The translations under genes were made by a program, and so were the position numbers. Positions 27,451 to 36,116 of a stretch of DNA of 54,943 nucleotides are shown one piece after another. Source of the stretch: a bacterium (GTDB lineage Bacteria > Myxococcota_A > UBA9042); contig JAUIAC010000006.1 of NCBI GenBank assembly GCA_030425545.1, positions 1 through 54,943 of the forward strand. The letters run 5' to 3'. Each line of letters opens with the position of its first letter. The stretch's first letter is position 1. Under the pieces are notes generated by a model. The model saw only the letters and a program-made list of their open reading frames with translations. It searched no databases and was not told the origin of the DNA.

Positions 27451-28122
27451 GTGACCACCTCTTCCCCAGATCGCATGATCCTCCTCGGCGCCCCAGGCGC
27501 TGGGAAGGGCACCGTGGCCAAGGGGCTGGTGGACCACGTTGGCGTGACCCACCTGTCGACGGGCGACATGCTCCGCGCGGCGGTGAAGGCCGGGACCGAG
27601 GTGGGCAAGCAGGCGCAGTCCTTCATGGACCGCGGCGCGCTGGTGCCCGACGAGGTGATGGTCGCGCTCATCGCTGAGCGCGTGTCGCAGGACGATTGCC
27701 TGAGCGAGAGCGGCGCAAACCGCTTCTTGCTGGACGGCTTTCCCCGGACGTTGCCGCAGGCCGACGCGCTCGACGAGCGTGGTCTGGGTCCGCAGGCGGT
27801 GATCTACCTCGACGTGCCGACGGACATCATCGTCCGGCGTCTCACGGGTCGGCGCTCCTGCCCCGACTGCGGCACACCCTTTCACGTGGACTTCAAGCCG
27901 CCGAAGGCGGACGGGGTCTGCGACGTCTGCGAGGGCACGCTCGTGCACCGCGCCGACGACCAGGAGGGCCCGATCCGCAAGCGGCTCGACACCTACACGG
28001 CGCAGACCGCGCCCTTGGTGCAGCGCTACGCGGACGTGCTGCTCACGATTGATGGCAACCAGGCGCCAGGCGCCGTCCTCGAGGCGGTGTTGGCAGCGGT
28101 TACGGGCAGGTCGCCCGAGTAG
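27451..28122 (+). CDS. adk: Adenylate kinase, zinc-lid type
   Basis: It interconverts ATP and AMP with two ADP in the cytoplasm. Length 223. The P-loop GAPGAGKGT is at residues 13-21, followed by STGDMLRAA and the DGFPRT motif. The long LID holds four cysteines (137, 140, 157, 160) in CPDC and CDVC pairs that would bind zinc. GTG start, 30 bases after secY. map and infA do not follow; rpmJ is next. Confidence 0.97.
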   Translation: MTTSSPDRMILLGAPGAGKGTVAKGLVDHVGVTHLSTGDMLRAAVKAGTEVGKQAQSFMDRGALVPDEVMVALIAERVSQDDCLSESGANRFLLDGFPRTLPQADALDERGLGPQAVIYLDVPTDIIVRRLTGRRSCPDCGTPFHVDFKPPKADGVCDVCEGTLVHRADDQEGPIRKRLDTYTAQTAPLVQRYADVLLTIDGNQAPGAVLEAVLAAVTGRSPE

Positions 28123-28226
28123 CCGAGGATTCGGCGCTCGTGGAGCTGGTCACCGGTCGGTGGCTGGGTCTGCGCAGCGCGAAGTTGAATGAGCCCCGTT
28201 TGGCTCAGGTCAGTTGGAGACACGTC

Positions 28227-28340
28227 ATGAAGGTCCGCGCTTCCGTGAAGCCGATCTGCGAGAACTGCCGCGTTGTTAAGCGCCGCGGCATCGTGCGGGT
28301 CATCTGCAGCAACCCGAAGCACAAGCAGCGTCAGGGCTGA
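28227..28340 (+). CDS. rpmJ: Ribosomal protein bL36, zinc-binding type
   Basis: A 37-residue large-subunit protein. [14 protein letters not shown] is the classic start, and the zinc ligands Cys11, Cys14, Cys27 and His32 are all present, marking the Cys+ form. GGAGA lies upstream of ATG 28227. Confidence 0.97.
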   Translation: MKVRASVKPICENCRVVKRRGIVRVICSNPKHKQRQG

Positions 28341-28381
28341 GGGCCACTTGGCTCTCAGACTGGACCACAAGGAGAAGACCC

Positions 28382-28750
28382 ATGGCACGTATCGCCGGTG
28401 TGGATCTGCCACGTAACAAGCGCGTTGACATCGCCCTCCGCTCCATCTACGGAGTCGGGCCGCACATCTCTGATCAGGTCTGCCGCAAGGCGGGCATCGA
28501 CGGTGCCAAGCGCACCGAGCTGCTGACCGACCAGGATGTGATTCGCATCCGCGAGATCCTCGAGACCCAGTACAAGGTCGAGGGTGATCTCCGACGTCAG
28601 GTGGCGCTCGATATCAAGCGTCTGATGGACCTCGGTTGCTACCGGGGCCTTCGTCACCGCAAGGGGCTGCCCGTTCGTGGCCAGCGCACCCACACGAACG
28701 CACGCACCCGGAAGGGCCCGCGTCGCGCCGCAATCAAGAAGAAGAAGTAG
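28382..28750 (+). CDS. rpsM: Ribosomal protein uS13
   Basis: A 122-residue small-subunit head protein. [19 protein letters not shown] and the C-terminal [20 protein letters not shown], which contacts the P-site tRNA, are diagnostic. First of the alpha-operon genes after rpmJ. Confidence 0.98.
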   Translation: MARIAGVDLPRNKRVDIALRSIYGVGPHISDQVCRKAGIDGAKRTELLTDQDVIRIREILETQYKVEGDLRRQVALDIKRLMDLGCYRGLRHRKGLPVRGQRTHTNARTRKGPRRAAIKKKK

Positions 28751-28762
28751 GGGAGCACACAG

Positions 28763-29161
28763 ATGGCTGGTCCGAAGAAGGGCGGAGGACGCATCAAGCG
28801 TCGCGACCGCAAGAACGTACAGACCGGCGTGGTTCACATCACGTCGACCTTCAACAACACCATCGTGACGGTCACCGACGTGGCCGGCAACGTGGTTGCC
28901 TGGTCCACGGCGGGCCGCCGTGGCTTCAAGGGTTCGCGCAAGTCGACGCCCTTCGCTGCTCAGATGGCGGCGGAAGACGCGGGTCGCAAGGCGCAGGAGC
29001 ACGGCATGAAGACTGTGTCCGTGCGGGTCAAGGGCCCGGGCAGCGGCCGCGAGGCGGCCATGCGCGCCATCAACAACATCGGCTTTCGTGTGACTTCGAT
29101 CCGCGACGTGACGCCGATTCCCCACAACGGTTGTCGTCCGCGCAAGCGCCGGCGCGTCTGA
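28763..29161 (+). CDS. rpsK: Ribosomal protein uS11
   Basis: A 132-residue platform protein. [18 protein letters not shown] and the C-terminal [19 protein letters not shown] identify it. The conserved NNGC-type sequence appears here as HNGC. Confidence 0.98.
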   Translation: MAGPKKGGGRIKRRDRKNVQTGVVHITSTFNNTIVTVTDVAGNVVAWSTAGRRGFKGSRKSTPFAAQMAAEDAGRKAQEHGMKTVSVRVKGPGSGREAAMRAINNIGFRVTSIRDVTPIPHNGCRPRKRRRV

Positions 29162-29180
29162 GTATCCAGGAGAAGAAGAA

Positions 29181-29810
29181 GTGGCTCGTTATTCCGGACC
29201 AGTCTGTCGTCTCTGCCGTCGAGAGGGGCTCAAGCTCTTTCTCAAGGGCGAGCGTTGTTACACCGAGAAGTGCGCCTACGAGCGCCGGGCTTACGTGCCC
29301 GGTATGCACGGCCAGGCGCGCCGCTCCAAAGTCTCTGAGTATGGCCGTCAGCTTCGCGAGAAGCAGAAGGTCAAGCGCATGTACGGCTTGATGGAGAAGC
29401 AGTTCCGTCACTACTACAAGCTGGCCGCGAAGCGGGAAGGCGTCACGGGTGAGAACCTGCTGCGCTACCTCGAGCGCCGCTTGGACAACACGGTTTACCG
29501 TCTTGGTTTCGCGGTCAGCCGCGCCGAGGCCCGCCAGATCGTGCGTCACAACCACATCCTGGTGAACGGTCGTCGCTGCAACATCCCCTCGGCGCAGGTC
29601 AAGGTGGGTGACGTCATCGAGATCCGTGAGAAGTCGCGCGAGCAGGCTCGGTTGACCGAGTCGCTCGAGGCGGTGGATCGCCGCGGCGTGCCCGCGTGGC
29701 TCGAGGCGGAGCCCAAGCACTTCAAGGGCAAGGTCACCAGCCTGCCTCAGCGTGCCGACGTGACCGCGCCCATCGAGGAGCGCCTCATCGTCGAGCTCTA
29801 CTCCAAGTAG
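29181..29810 (+). CDS. rpsD: Ribosomal protein uS4, zinc-binding type
   Basis: A 209-residue primary 16S-binding protein. The N-terminal zinc site is complete (Cys9, Cys12, Cys26, Cys31). The S4 RNA-binding domain [20 protein letters not shown] follows. The start is GTG 29181 with AGGAGAAG upstream. Confidence 0.98.
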   Translation: MARYSGPVCRLCRREGLKLFLKGERCYTEKCAYERRAYVPGMHGQARRSKVSEYGRQLREKQKVKRMYGLMEKQFRHYYKLAAKREGVTGENLLRYLERRLDNTVYRLGFAVSRAEARQIVRHNHILVNGRRCNIPSAQVKVGDVIEIREKSREQARLTESLEAVDRRGVPAWLEAEPKHFKGKVTSLPQRADVTAPIEERLIVELYSK

Positions 29811-29917
29811 TCGAGCGCGCACTCAGCACCCTGCTGGGGCACTACGCCCCCGCACCGCAGCGGCCCCTGTAGCATCGCCATCGAGGCGCCTACATCGACC
29901 GCAGTTCTGGAGGAATC

Positions 29918-31009
29918 ATGCAGCGCAACTGGCGCAATTTGATCCGCCCGAAGGCCCTTGAGGTGAGCGAGCTCACCGGGACCTACGGCAAGTTTGTCGT
30001 TCAGCCGCTCGAGCGTGGCTACGGTCAGACCCTCGGCAACGCGCTTCGGCGCGTGCTCCTCTCGAGCATCCGCGGCGCTGCGATCACCGGCATTCGTATG
30101 GCTGCGCTCGGCCGCGTCGTCCGTGAGGACGAGGCCAAGGGCAAGACCCATCGTCGCATGGTCGAGCAGATGCAGTCGGCGCTGCACGAGTTCCAGGCGC
30201 TCCCCGACATCGTCGAGGACGTGGCGGAGATCGTGCTCAACCTGAAAGAGGTGAACCTTCGCCTCGACGGTGAGCTGACCGAGTACATCCATCTCGTGGC
30301 GGTGGCTCCGGCCGACGGCGCGCCGATGGCGGTGACGGCGGGCGACCTGCAGGTCCCGGCCACGGTCACCATCCTCAACCCCGATCAGCACCTCATGACG
30401 ATCCAGCCTGGCGGCCGGGTCGAGGCCGAGCTGACCGTGCGTGAGGGGGTTGGCTACGAGTCGGCGTCGCGCCAGGGTGCGGACGGCGAGGACGTGCCGG
30501 TCGACCTCCTGCCGATCGACGCCATCTTCTCGCCGATCCGTCGCGTGAACTTCCGGGTGGACAACGCCCGCGTGGAGCAGCGCACGGACTACGACAAGCT
30601 GACGCTCGAGGTCTGGGGCAACGGCGCCATCGATCCCGAGACGGCGGTGGGCATCGCGGCCAAGATCCTGCGTGAGCAGGTCCGCGTGTTCATCGGCTTC
30701 GAGGAGCAGCAGGACGAGGAGTACGAGGAGGTCGAGGCTGCCGAGCCAGAGCCCCTGAACGAGCACCTGTACCGCCCGATCGAGGACCTCGATCTGTCGG
30801 TGCGCTCGGCCAACTGCCTGCAGAACGCCCAGATTCGCTTCATCGGCGAGCTGGTGCAGCGGTCGGAGGCGGAGATGCTGAAGACCAAGAACTTCGGTCG
30901 GAAGTCCCTCAAGGAGATCAAGGAAGTGCTCGCTGAGCTCGACCTCGAGCTCGGGATGTCTCTCGAGGGCTTCGACCCTGAGAACCGGCCTGCGGCGCTC
31001 ACCAACTAG
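29918..31009 (+). CDS. rpoA: RNA polymerase alpha subunit with N-terminal-domain insertion
   Basis: A 363-residue assembly scaffold and promoter-contact subunit. The N-terminal domain holds [14 protein letters not shown]; the C-terminal domain holds [14 protein letters not shown] and [11 protein letters not shown]. Between GAAITGIRM (ending residue 61) and ALHEF (starting residue 88) there are about 25 extra, mostly charged residues that are absent from E. coli and, as I recall, Myxococcus xanthus alpha. An acidic linker (about 265-285) joins the two domains. GGAGGA precedes ATG 29918. Confidence 0.96.
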   Translation: MQRNWRNLIRPKALEVSELTGTYGKFVVQPLERGYGQTLGNALRRVLLSSIRGAAITGIRMAALGRVVREDEAKGKTHRRMVEQMQSALHEFQALPDIVEDVAEIVLNLKEVNLRLDGELTEYIHLVAVAPADGAPMAVTAGDLQVPATVTILNPDQHLMTIQPGGRVEAELTVREGVGYESASRQGADGEDVPVDLLPIDAIFSPIRRVNFRVDNARVEQRTDYDKLTLEVWGNGAIDPETAVGIAAKILREQVRVFIGFEEQQDEEYEEVEAAEPEPLNEHLYRPIEDLDLSVRSANCLQNAQIRFIGELVQRSEAEMLKTKNFGRKSLKEIKEVLAELDLELGMSLEGFDPENRPAALTN

Positions 31010-31067
31010 CGAGCGCGGCGACAGCGCGATTCCGGCCACCGCGGCCGTGTGAATCTGGAGAAGAACC

Positions 31068-31421
31068 ATGCGACACCTGAAGTCCGGCCGCCGGCTGGGG
31101 CGCGACACTGCCCACCGCAAGTCGATGATGCTCAACCTGTGCAAGTCGCTCATCGAGCACGAGCGGATCACCACCACCGAGGCGAAGGCGAAAGAGCTTC
31201 GCAGTTGGGTGGAGCCGCTGGTCACGCTGGCGAAGGAAGACTCGGTGCACAACCGCCGGCTCGCCTTCGACAAGCTCCGTGACCGTGGGCTCGTGCACAA
31301 GCTGTTCACCGACCTCGCGCCGCGCTTCGCGACCCGCCCGGGTGGCTACACGCGCCGCATGAAGCTCGGTCCGCGCTCGGGAGACCGTGCGCCGATGAAC
31401 ATCATCGAGTTCGTGGCCTAG
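31068..31421 (+). CDS. rplQ: Ribosomal protein bL17
   Basis: A 117-residue large-subunit protein near the tunnel exit. [20 protein letters not shown] is diagnostic. It is the last gene of the cluster and is followed by an intrinsic terminator. Confidence 0.98.
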   Translation: MRHLKSGRRLGRDTAHRKSMMLNLCKSLIEHERITTTEAKAKELRSWVEPLVTLAKEDSVHNRRLAFDKLRDRGLVHKLFTDLAPRFATRPGGYTRRMKLGPRSGDRAPMNIIEFVA

Positions 31422-31445
31422 GCGTCCGCGCCAAACCAACGCGGG

Positions 31446-31484
31446 GGCGGGGCATGGGAGACCATGTCCCGCCTCAGCATTTTT
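31446..31484 (+). terminator. Intrinsic terminator of the ribosomal supercluster
   Basis: A 12-bp stem (31446-31457 with 31462-31473, one G-U pair) with loop GAGA, followed by TCAGCA and five T (31480-31484). It lies 25 bases after rplQ. Confidence 0.85.
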
Positions 31485-31532
31485 GGAGCACCTCGGCGCT
31501 GGCTCGGGCTGGCGACGGACGTCCGACCCGCG

Positions 31533-32192
31533 CTACTCAGCCCACTTGTAGCCGACGCCGCGGACGGTCTGCAGCCGCTCGGCCAGGGGCTCGCCCAGCT
31601 TCGCCCGGAGGCGGCGCACGTGGATGTCGACCGTGCGTGTGCCGCCGGCGTAGCGCTGGCCCCACACCCGGCTGAGGAGCACGTCTCGGCTCTGGGCGCG
31701 TCCCGCCTGCAGGACGAGGTAGCGCAGCAGGGCGAACTCCTGAGGGGTCAGCGCCAGGGCGCGGCCGTGGACGCGCGCTTCGAAGCCCTCGAGGTCCACC
31801 ACGAGCGCGCCGTGCTGGAGTGGGGCGACACGGGGCTCGCTGTCCGCGCCGATGAGCCGCTCGACCCGCGCGAGCACCTCCGCTGGTGGCGCGCGGCGGG
31901 AGACGAAGTCTGTGCACGGCATGCGGCTGGCCATGGGGAGCCACTGGTCGTCGAGGACGATCAGGGAGCGCACGCGGCCGACCACGGGGTGCTGTCTCAA
32001 GGCGCTGAGCAGGGGTCCCACCGCCGCGCCCGGCGCGGGCTCGAGCACCGCGAGCCGTGGCGGAGTGGTGATCGGGCAGCGAAACTCGCCGCGCACCAGG
32101 AGGTGCACCTCGACTCTGCAAGGGCCATACTCCAGCGCGTCTCGCACAGGCGAGCGGTCGGCGTCGGGCGTGAACAGGAAGACGGTGCGCAC
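31533..32192 (-). CDS. OmpR/PhoB-type winged-helix regulator with degenerate receiver domain
   Basis: A 219-residue protein with a receiver-like N-terminal half and a well conserved C-terminal OmpR-type winged helix (LTPQEFALLRYLVLQAGRA, RTVDIHVRRLRAKLGEP, VRGVGYKW). In the receiver, the expected phosphorylated Asp position reads LAVLEP and the conserved Lys before the last helix is missing (VSRRAPPAE). It probably works without phosphorylation. No histidine kinase is adjacent. It is divergent from lnt, and its target is unknown. Confidence 0.85.
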   Translation of the reverse strand: MRTVFLFTPDADRSPVRDALEYGPCRVEVHLLVRGEFRCPITTPPRLAVLEPAPGAAVGPLLSALRQHPVVGRVRSLIVLDDQWLPMASRMPCTDFVSRRAPPAEVLARVERLIGADSEPRVAPLQHGALVVDLEGFEARVHGRALALTPQEFALLRYLVLQAGRAQSRDVLLSRVWGQRYAGGTRTVDIHVRRLRAKLGEPLAERLQTVRGVGYKWAE

Positions 32193-32290
32193 CCGGGGAC
32201 GGTACCGCCGTGGCGCGGTGGCGCCAACCGCCCGGCAAACGGGGTTCGCAGGCTGGCCGAGCGGCTGAGGACTTGAGGGGGCGACGAAGC

Positions 32291-33835
32291 ATGGGTCTCG
32301 ATCGACGGAGCGTCGCCTTGGCGGCGGCCAGCGGCGGCCTCTTGGCGCTGGGCTACCCCGGCACGGGATGGTGGGTGCTGGCCTTTGTGGCCTACGTGCC
32401 GCTGCTCTTCGCGCTCTGGGATGTGGAGCGCCCCAAGTCGGGGTTCTTGCTCGGCTGGACCACAGGCACTGTGCTGCACGGCATCTCGTTCGCCTGGCTG
32501 CAGTTCACCATGGAAGAGATGAGCGGGCTGCCCACCGCGGTAGGGTGGCTGGTCGTGGCCCTGCACGCGGCGGCCATGGGCCTGCACCAGGCGGCGCTGG
32601 GCTGGGTCTTGGTGTGGAGCCGGGAGTGGCAGGCGAAGGCGTGGTGGCCGGCGTGGGTCGGCGCAGCGCTGATGGCGGCGGAGCTCGTCGTGCCGTGGCA
32701 GTTCCCTTGGTACCTGGGGAACATGGTCTACCTCGCGCCGACCTGGCTGCAGGCGGCCGACCTGGTGGGCGTGGTGGGTGTGTCGGGCTTGCTCATGGCG
32801 ACCAATGTGCTGGTGGCTCGGGTGCTGCGTGAGCGGTCCTGGCGGCCTGCCGCGGTCGCCTGTGTGCTGCTCGCGGCCTGGTTCGGCTATGGCGCGGCGC
32901 GGCTGGCTCAGGTCGAGGGCACGCCGGTCCAGAAGGTGTGGCGCGTCGGCATCGTGCAGCACAACCCTTCGCTGAAGGAGAAGAAGAGCCTGAAGCCGAA
33001 GCCCCGGCTGCCGATGCTGCGCCGTGCGGGGACCCTGACTCGACAGCTCCCCCTGGCGGAGCTCGACGCGGTGGTGTGGAGCGAAGGCACGCTGCCCTTT
33101 TTCTACGTCCCGACCGAGCTGAAGACTCCCGGCAGGGCGCCGCCGATCCTCAGGCGGGTCACCCGGGACGTGCAGGCGTTGGCGCGGGAGATTCGAATCC
33201 CGCTGGTGTTCGGCACGCTCCGTCGCCTGGACCCGCAGTGGACACAGCGGGCTCGCAACGCCGCGGTGATCCTGCATGAGGGTCAGCAGCAGGCCTACGA
33301 CAAGCAGCTCCTGGTGCCCTTTGGCGAGTTCTTGCCGGGGCGGGACCTGATCCCGTCGCTCAAGGACGCCATCCCCGGCGTGAGCGACCTGGGTGCGGGC
33401 GAGGGGACCGGTGTGCGCACGGTGGCGGGCGTGAAGCTGGGGCTGAGCATCTGCTACGAGGCCCTGTTCATGGGGTTCATGTGGGAGCACACGGCCCCGG
33501 CGGACCTGCTGGTCAACCTGACGGACGATGTCTGGTTCGGGCCGACCAACGCGCCCGAGCTCCACCTGATGGTGCAGATCCCGCGGGCCGTGGAGCTGCG
33601 CCGACCGTTGCTGCGCGCGACGGCGACCGGGGTGAGCGGCCTCGTGGACGCCGGCGGGCGGCTGCATGGGCGGACGCCGGTGTACGCGCAGGCGACCCGC
33701 GTCGTGAAGGCGGAGCTGCGGGATCTCGGCAGCCCCTTTCGGCTGTGGGGGCCTTGGCCGGCTCGGGCCGTGGCATTGGGCGTGGTGTTGGGGTGCGTGG
33801 CGCTCTGGAGGCGACGCCGCCACGCAGCGGCGTAG
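32291..33835 (+). CDS. lnt: Apolipoprotein N-acyltransferase
   Basis: It N-acylates the lipid-modified Cys of mature lipoproteins at the inner membrane. Length 514. About six N-terminal membrane segments precede a periplasmic nitrilase-type domain. The catalytic triad is Glu265 (WSEGT), Lys338 (YDKQLL) and Cys388 (SICYE), very close in position to E. coli Lnt. FGEFLPGR is also present. ATG 32291 is chosen because it gives the normal short N-terminus. The many lipoproteins in this window are its likely substrates. Confidence 0.95.
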   Translation: MGLDRRSVALAAASGGLLALGYPGTGWWVLAFVAYVPLLFALWDVERPKSGFLLGWTTGTVLHGISFAWLQFTMEEMSGLPTAVGWLVVALHAAAMGLHQAALGWVLVWSREWQAKAWWPAWVGAALMAAELVVPWQFPWYLGNMVYLAPTWLQAADLVGVVGVSGLLMATNVLVARVLRERSWRPAAVACVLLAAWFGYGAARLAQVEGTPVQKVWRVGIVQHNPSLKEKKSLKPKPRLPMLRRAGTLTRQLPLAELDAVVWSEGTLPFFYVPTELKTPGRAPPILRRVTRDVQALAREIRIPLVFGTLRRLDPQWTQRARNAAVILHEGQQQAYDKQLLVPFGEFLPGRDLIPSLKDAIPGVSDLGAGEGTGVRTVAGVKLGLSICYEALFMGFMWEHTAPADLLVNLTDDVWFGPTNAPELHLMVQIPRAVELRRPLLRATATGVSGLVDAGGRLHGRTPVYAQATRVVKAELRDLGSPFRLWGPWPARAVALGVVLGCVALWRRRRHAAA

Positions 33836-33921
33836 CGTCGAAGCGACACGGGGACGCGGCGTCACACGGTGCACTGCAAGGCTGGGTGTGGTAGCACGCG
33901 TGCCGCTGTCCGGAGGGGACC

Positions 33922-35007
33922 ATGGCTCGTGACAACAAGACCGCAGGCAAGGGGCGCGCTGGTCGCACCGGTAAGGGCGGGGCCCCCGGACGACGGGGTG
34001 CTGGCAAGGACGCCGCTCGGTCTGCCAAGGCGGGCCCGGACGCAGGCGCCGGGGCGTCGAAGCGCGGCCGTGCCAAGCGTGGCGGCAGCCAGAACCAGGC
34101 GCCGGCGTCGACGCCCCAGGGTGAGCGCCTGCAGAAGGTGCTGTCGCGCGCCGGCGTGGCCTCGCGGCGGGCCGCAGAGCAGTACATCCTCGACGGCCGC
34201 GTGACCGTGAACGGCGTGCTGGTCGAGACCCTCGGCACGCGGGTGGACCCGGCCCAGGACGACATTCGCGTGGACGGAGAGCGCATCCGTGGCGCGCCGC
34301 CGCGGATGGTGCTGGTGCTCAACAAGCCGGCCGGCACGCTCTGTTCGGAGAGCGACCCCGAGAAGCGTCCGCTGGTCCATCACCTGGTGCCGCGTGACAT
34401 GGCGCTGCGCACCGTGGGCCGCCTCGACTTCAACACCGAGGGCGTGCTGCTCTTCACCAACGACGGCGACCTCTCGGTGCGGCTCAGCCATCCACGCTAC
34501 GGTGTGCAGCGCACCTATGAGGCGCGCGTCCGCGGGATCCCCAATGAGGAGACCCTCGACCGGCTGGTCCGCGGGGTCATGCTCGACGACGGCGTGGCGC
34601 AGGTGGAGTCCGTCGAGGTGTTCCGGACCACGGACCGCAACGCTTGGGTGCGACTCACGCTCACCGAGGGCCGCAACCGCGAGGTCCGGCGCCTGCTCGA
34701 GCGCGTCGGCCACCCGGTGATGCGGCTGCGTCGTGTCCGCTTCGCCGGTGTCACGGCAGGCGACATGAAGCCGGGCGAGTGGCGGGTGCTCTCCGACGGA
34801 GAGGTCGCACAGCTCGAGGAGCGCGGCCACCTGGGCCGCTTCGAGCTGCCGCCGGACCCGCGGAAGCGCGGCACGCGCGTCGGTGGCGCGACGGTGGCGA
34901 CCGCCACAGACGGGAAGCGCGAGGTGCGGGCCAGCCTGCACAGCCAGGTCCAGAAGCGCCGCGGAGGCCGAGGTCGCAGCGGCGGGCGCGGCAGGGAGAG
35001 GGAGTGA
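33922..35007 (+). CDS. rluB: 23S rRNA pseudouridine synthase, RsuA/RluB family
   Basis: A 361-residue protein. Residues 1-65 are a Lys/Arg/Gly-rich extension, followed by an S4 domain (RLQKVLSRAGVASRRAAEQ) and the pseudouridine synthase domain. The catalytic Asp169 lies in GRLDFNTEG. The C-terminal 40 residues are again basic. The basic tails are common in myxobacterial homologues. RluB (U2605) is the most likely specificity; RluE or RsuA cannot be excluded. GGAGGGG precedes ATG 33922. The stop overlaps the start of wecB. Confidence 0.85.
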   Translation: MARDNKTAGKGRAGRTGKGGAPGRRGAGKDAARSAKAGPDAGAGASKRGRAKRGGSQNQAPASTPQGERLQKVLSRAGVASRRAAEQYILDGRVTVNGVLVETLGTRVDPAQDDIRVDGERIRGAPPRMVLVLNKPAGTLCSESDPEKRPLVHHLVPRDMALRTVGRLDFNTEGVLLFTNDGDLSVRLSHPRYGVQRTYEARVRGIPNEETLDRLVRGVMLDDGVAQVESVEVFRTTDRNAWVRLTLTEGRNREVRRLLERVGHPVMRLRRVRFAGVTAGDMKPGEWRVLSDGEVAQLEERGHLGRFELPPDPRKRGTRVGGATVATATDGKREVRASLHSQVQKRRGGRGRSGGRGRERE

Positions 35008-36113
35008 TGATGCAGCCACAGCGGGTCACGTGCGTCGTCGGGGCGCGACCGAACTTCATGAAGGTCGCTCCGGTGGTCGAAGAGCTGAAGGCGCGCGGCC
35101 TCGACGTGCGGCTGGTCCACACCGGGCAGCACTACGACGAGCGCATGAGCGCGGTGTTCTTCGACGACCTGGGCATGCCGCGCCCGGACGCGTTTCTACA
35201 GGTAGGTAGCGCGACGCACGCCGTGCAGACCGCGCGCGTCATGGAGCGCTTCGACGAAGACTGTGTCGCCTTCGACCCGCAGCTGGTGCTGGTGGCTGGC
35301 GACGTCAACTCGACCCTGGCCTGCGCCATCGTGGCGTCCAAGCGCGGGGTCGCGGTGGGGCACATCGAGGCGGGGCTGCGCTCGCGCGACTGGGCGATGC
35401 CGGAGGAGATCAACCGCATCCTCACGGACAACTGCTCCGACCTGCTCTTGACCCCCTCGCGCGACGCCGACGCCAACCTGCGCGCCGAGGGCGTGCCGGA
35501 CTGGCGCATCCACCGCGTCGGCAACCTGATGATCGACAGCCTGCGCAAGCACCTCGCCCGCGCCGAGGCGCTCGACATCCCCGCGGCCATGGGCGTGGCG
35601 CCGCAGGGCTACGTGGTGGCGACGCTGCATCGGCCGAGCAACGTCGACGAGCCGGCGCAGCTCGAGGCGCTGCTGGCGGCGCTGGGCGAGGTGAGCGAGC
35701 GCCTCCCCGTGCTCTTCCCGATCCATCCGCGCACCCGCGCTCGCATCGCCGACGCGGGCTTGAGCCTGGCGCCCGGCGTGCGGCTCATCGAGCCCCTCGG
35801 CTACCTGCAATTTTTGGGGTTGATGGCGGGTTGCAAGCTCATGCTCACCGACTCTGGCGGCATTCAGGAAGAGACGACCGCCCTCGGCGTGCCCTGCCTG
35901 ACCCTGCGCGACAACACCGAGCGCCCCATCACCGTGGACGAGGGCACGAACACCCTGCTGGGCGCCGTTGCCGGCCGTGTGGTGCCGGCCGTGGACGAGA
36001 TCCTCACCACGGGTGGCAAGCAGGGCCGCATCCCCGACCGGTGGGACGGGCGCGCGGCCGTGCGCGTCGGCGACCTGGTCTGCGGCGGCTTCCGCACCTT
36101 GCTCGAGGGCTGA
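35007..36113 (+). CDS. wecB: UDP-N-acetylglucosamine 2-epimerase (non-hydrolysing)
   Basis: It interconverts UDP-GlcNAc and UDP-ManNAc for surface polysaccharide synthesis in the cytoplasm. Length 368. GARPNFMKVAPVVEEL, HTGQHYDERMS, GDVNSTLA, EAGLRS, TLHRPSNVD and LTDSGGIQEE all match the family. The start ATG 35007 overlaps the rluB stop by one base (TGATG); ATG 35010 is an alternative. No other polysaccharide genes are adjacent, so it sits in a mixed operon. Confidence 0.95.
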   Translation: MMQPQRVTCVVGARPNFMKVAPVVEELKARGLDVRLVHTGQHYDERMSAVFFDDLGMPRPDAFLQVGSATHAVQTARVMERFDEDCVAFDPQLVLVAGDVNSTLACAIVASKRGVAVGHIEAGLRSRDWAMPEEINRILTDNCSDLLLTPSRDADANLRAEGVPDWRIHRVGNLMIDSLRKHLARAEALDIPAAMGVAPQGYVVATLHRPSNVDEPAQLEALLAALGEVSERLPVLFPIHPRTRARIADAGLSLAPGVRLIEPLGYLQFLGLMAGCKLMLTDSGGIQEETTALGVPCLTLRDNTERPITVDEGTNTLLGAVAGRVVPAVDEILTTGGKQGRIPDRWDGRAAVRVGDLVCGGFRTLLEG

Positions 36114-36116
36114 TTG

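Noticed and set aside
26029..27948. 639-codon minus-strand frame opposite secY and adk
   Set aside because: Shadow of secY and adk; repetitive His/Glu/Arg-rich translation without a recognisable domain.
33181..33205. tRNA-like TTCGAATCCC sequence
   Set aside because: It lies within lnt and no cloverleaf can be drawn around it.
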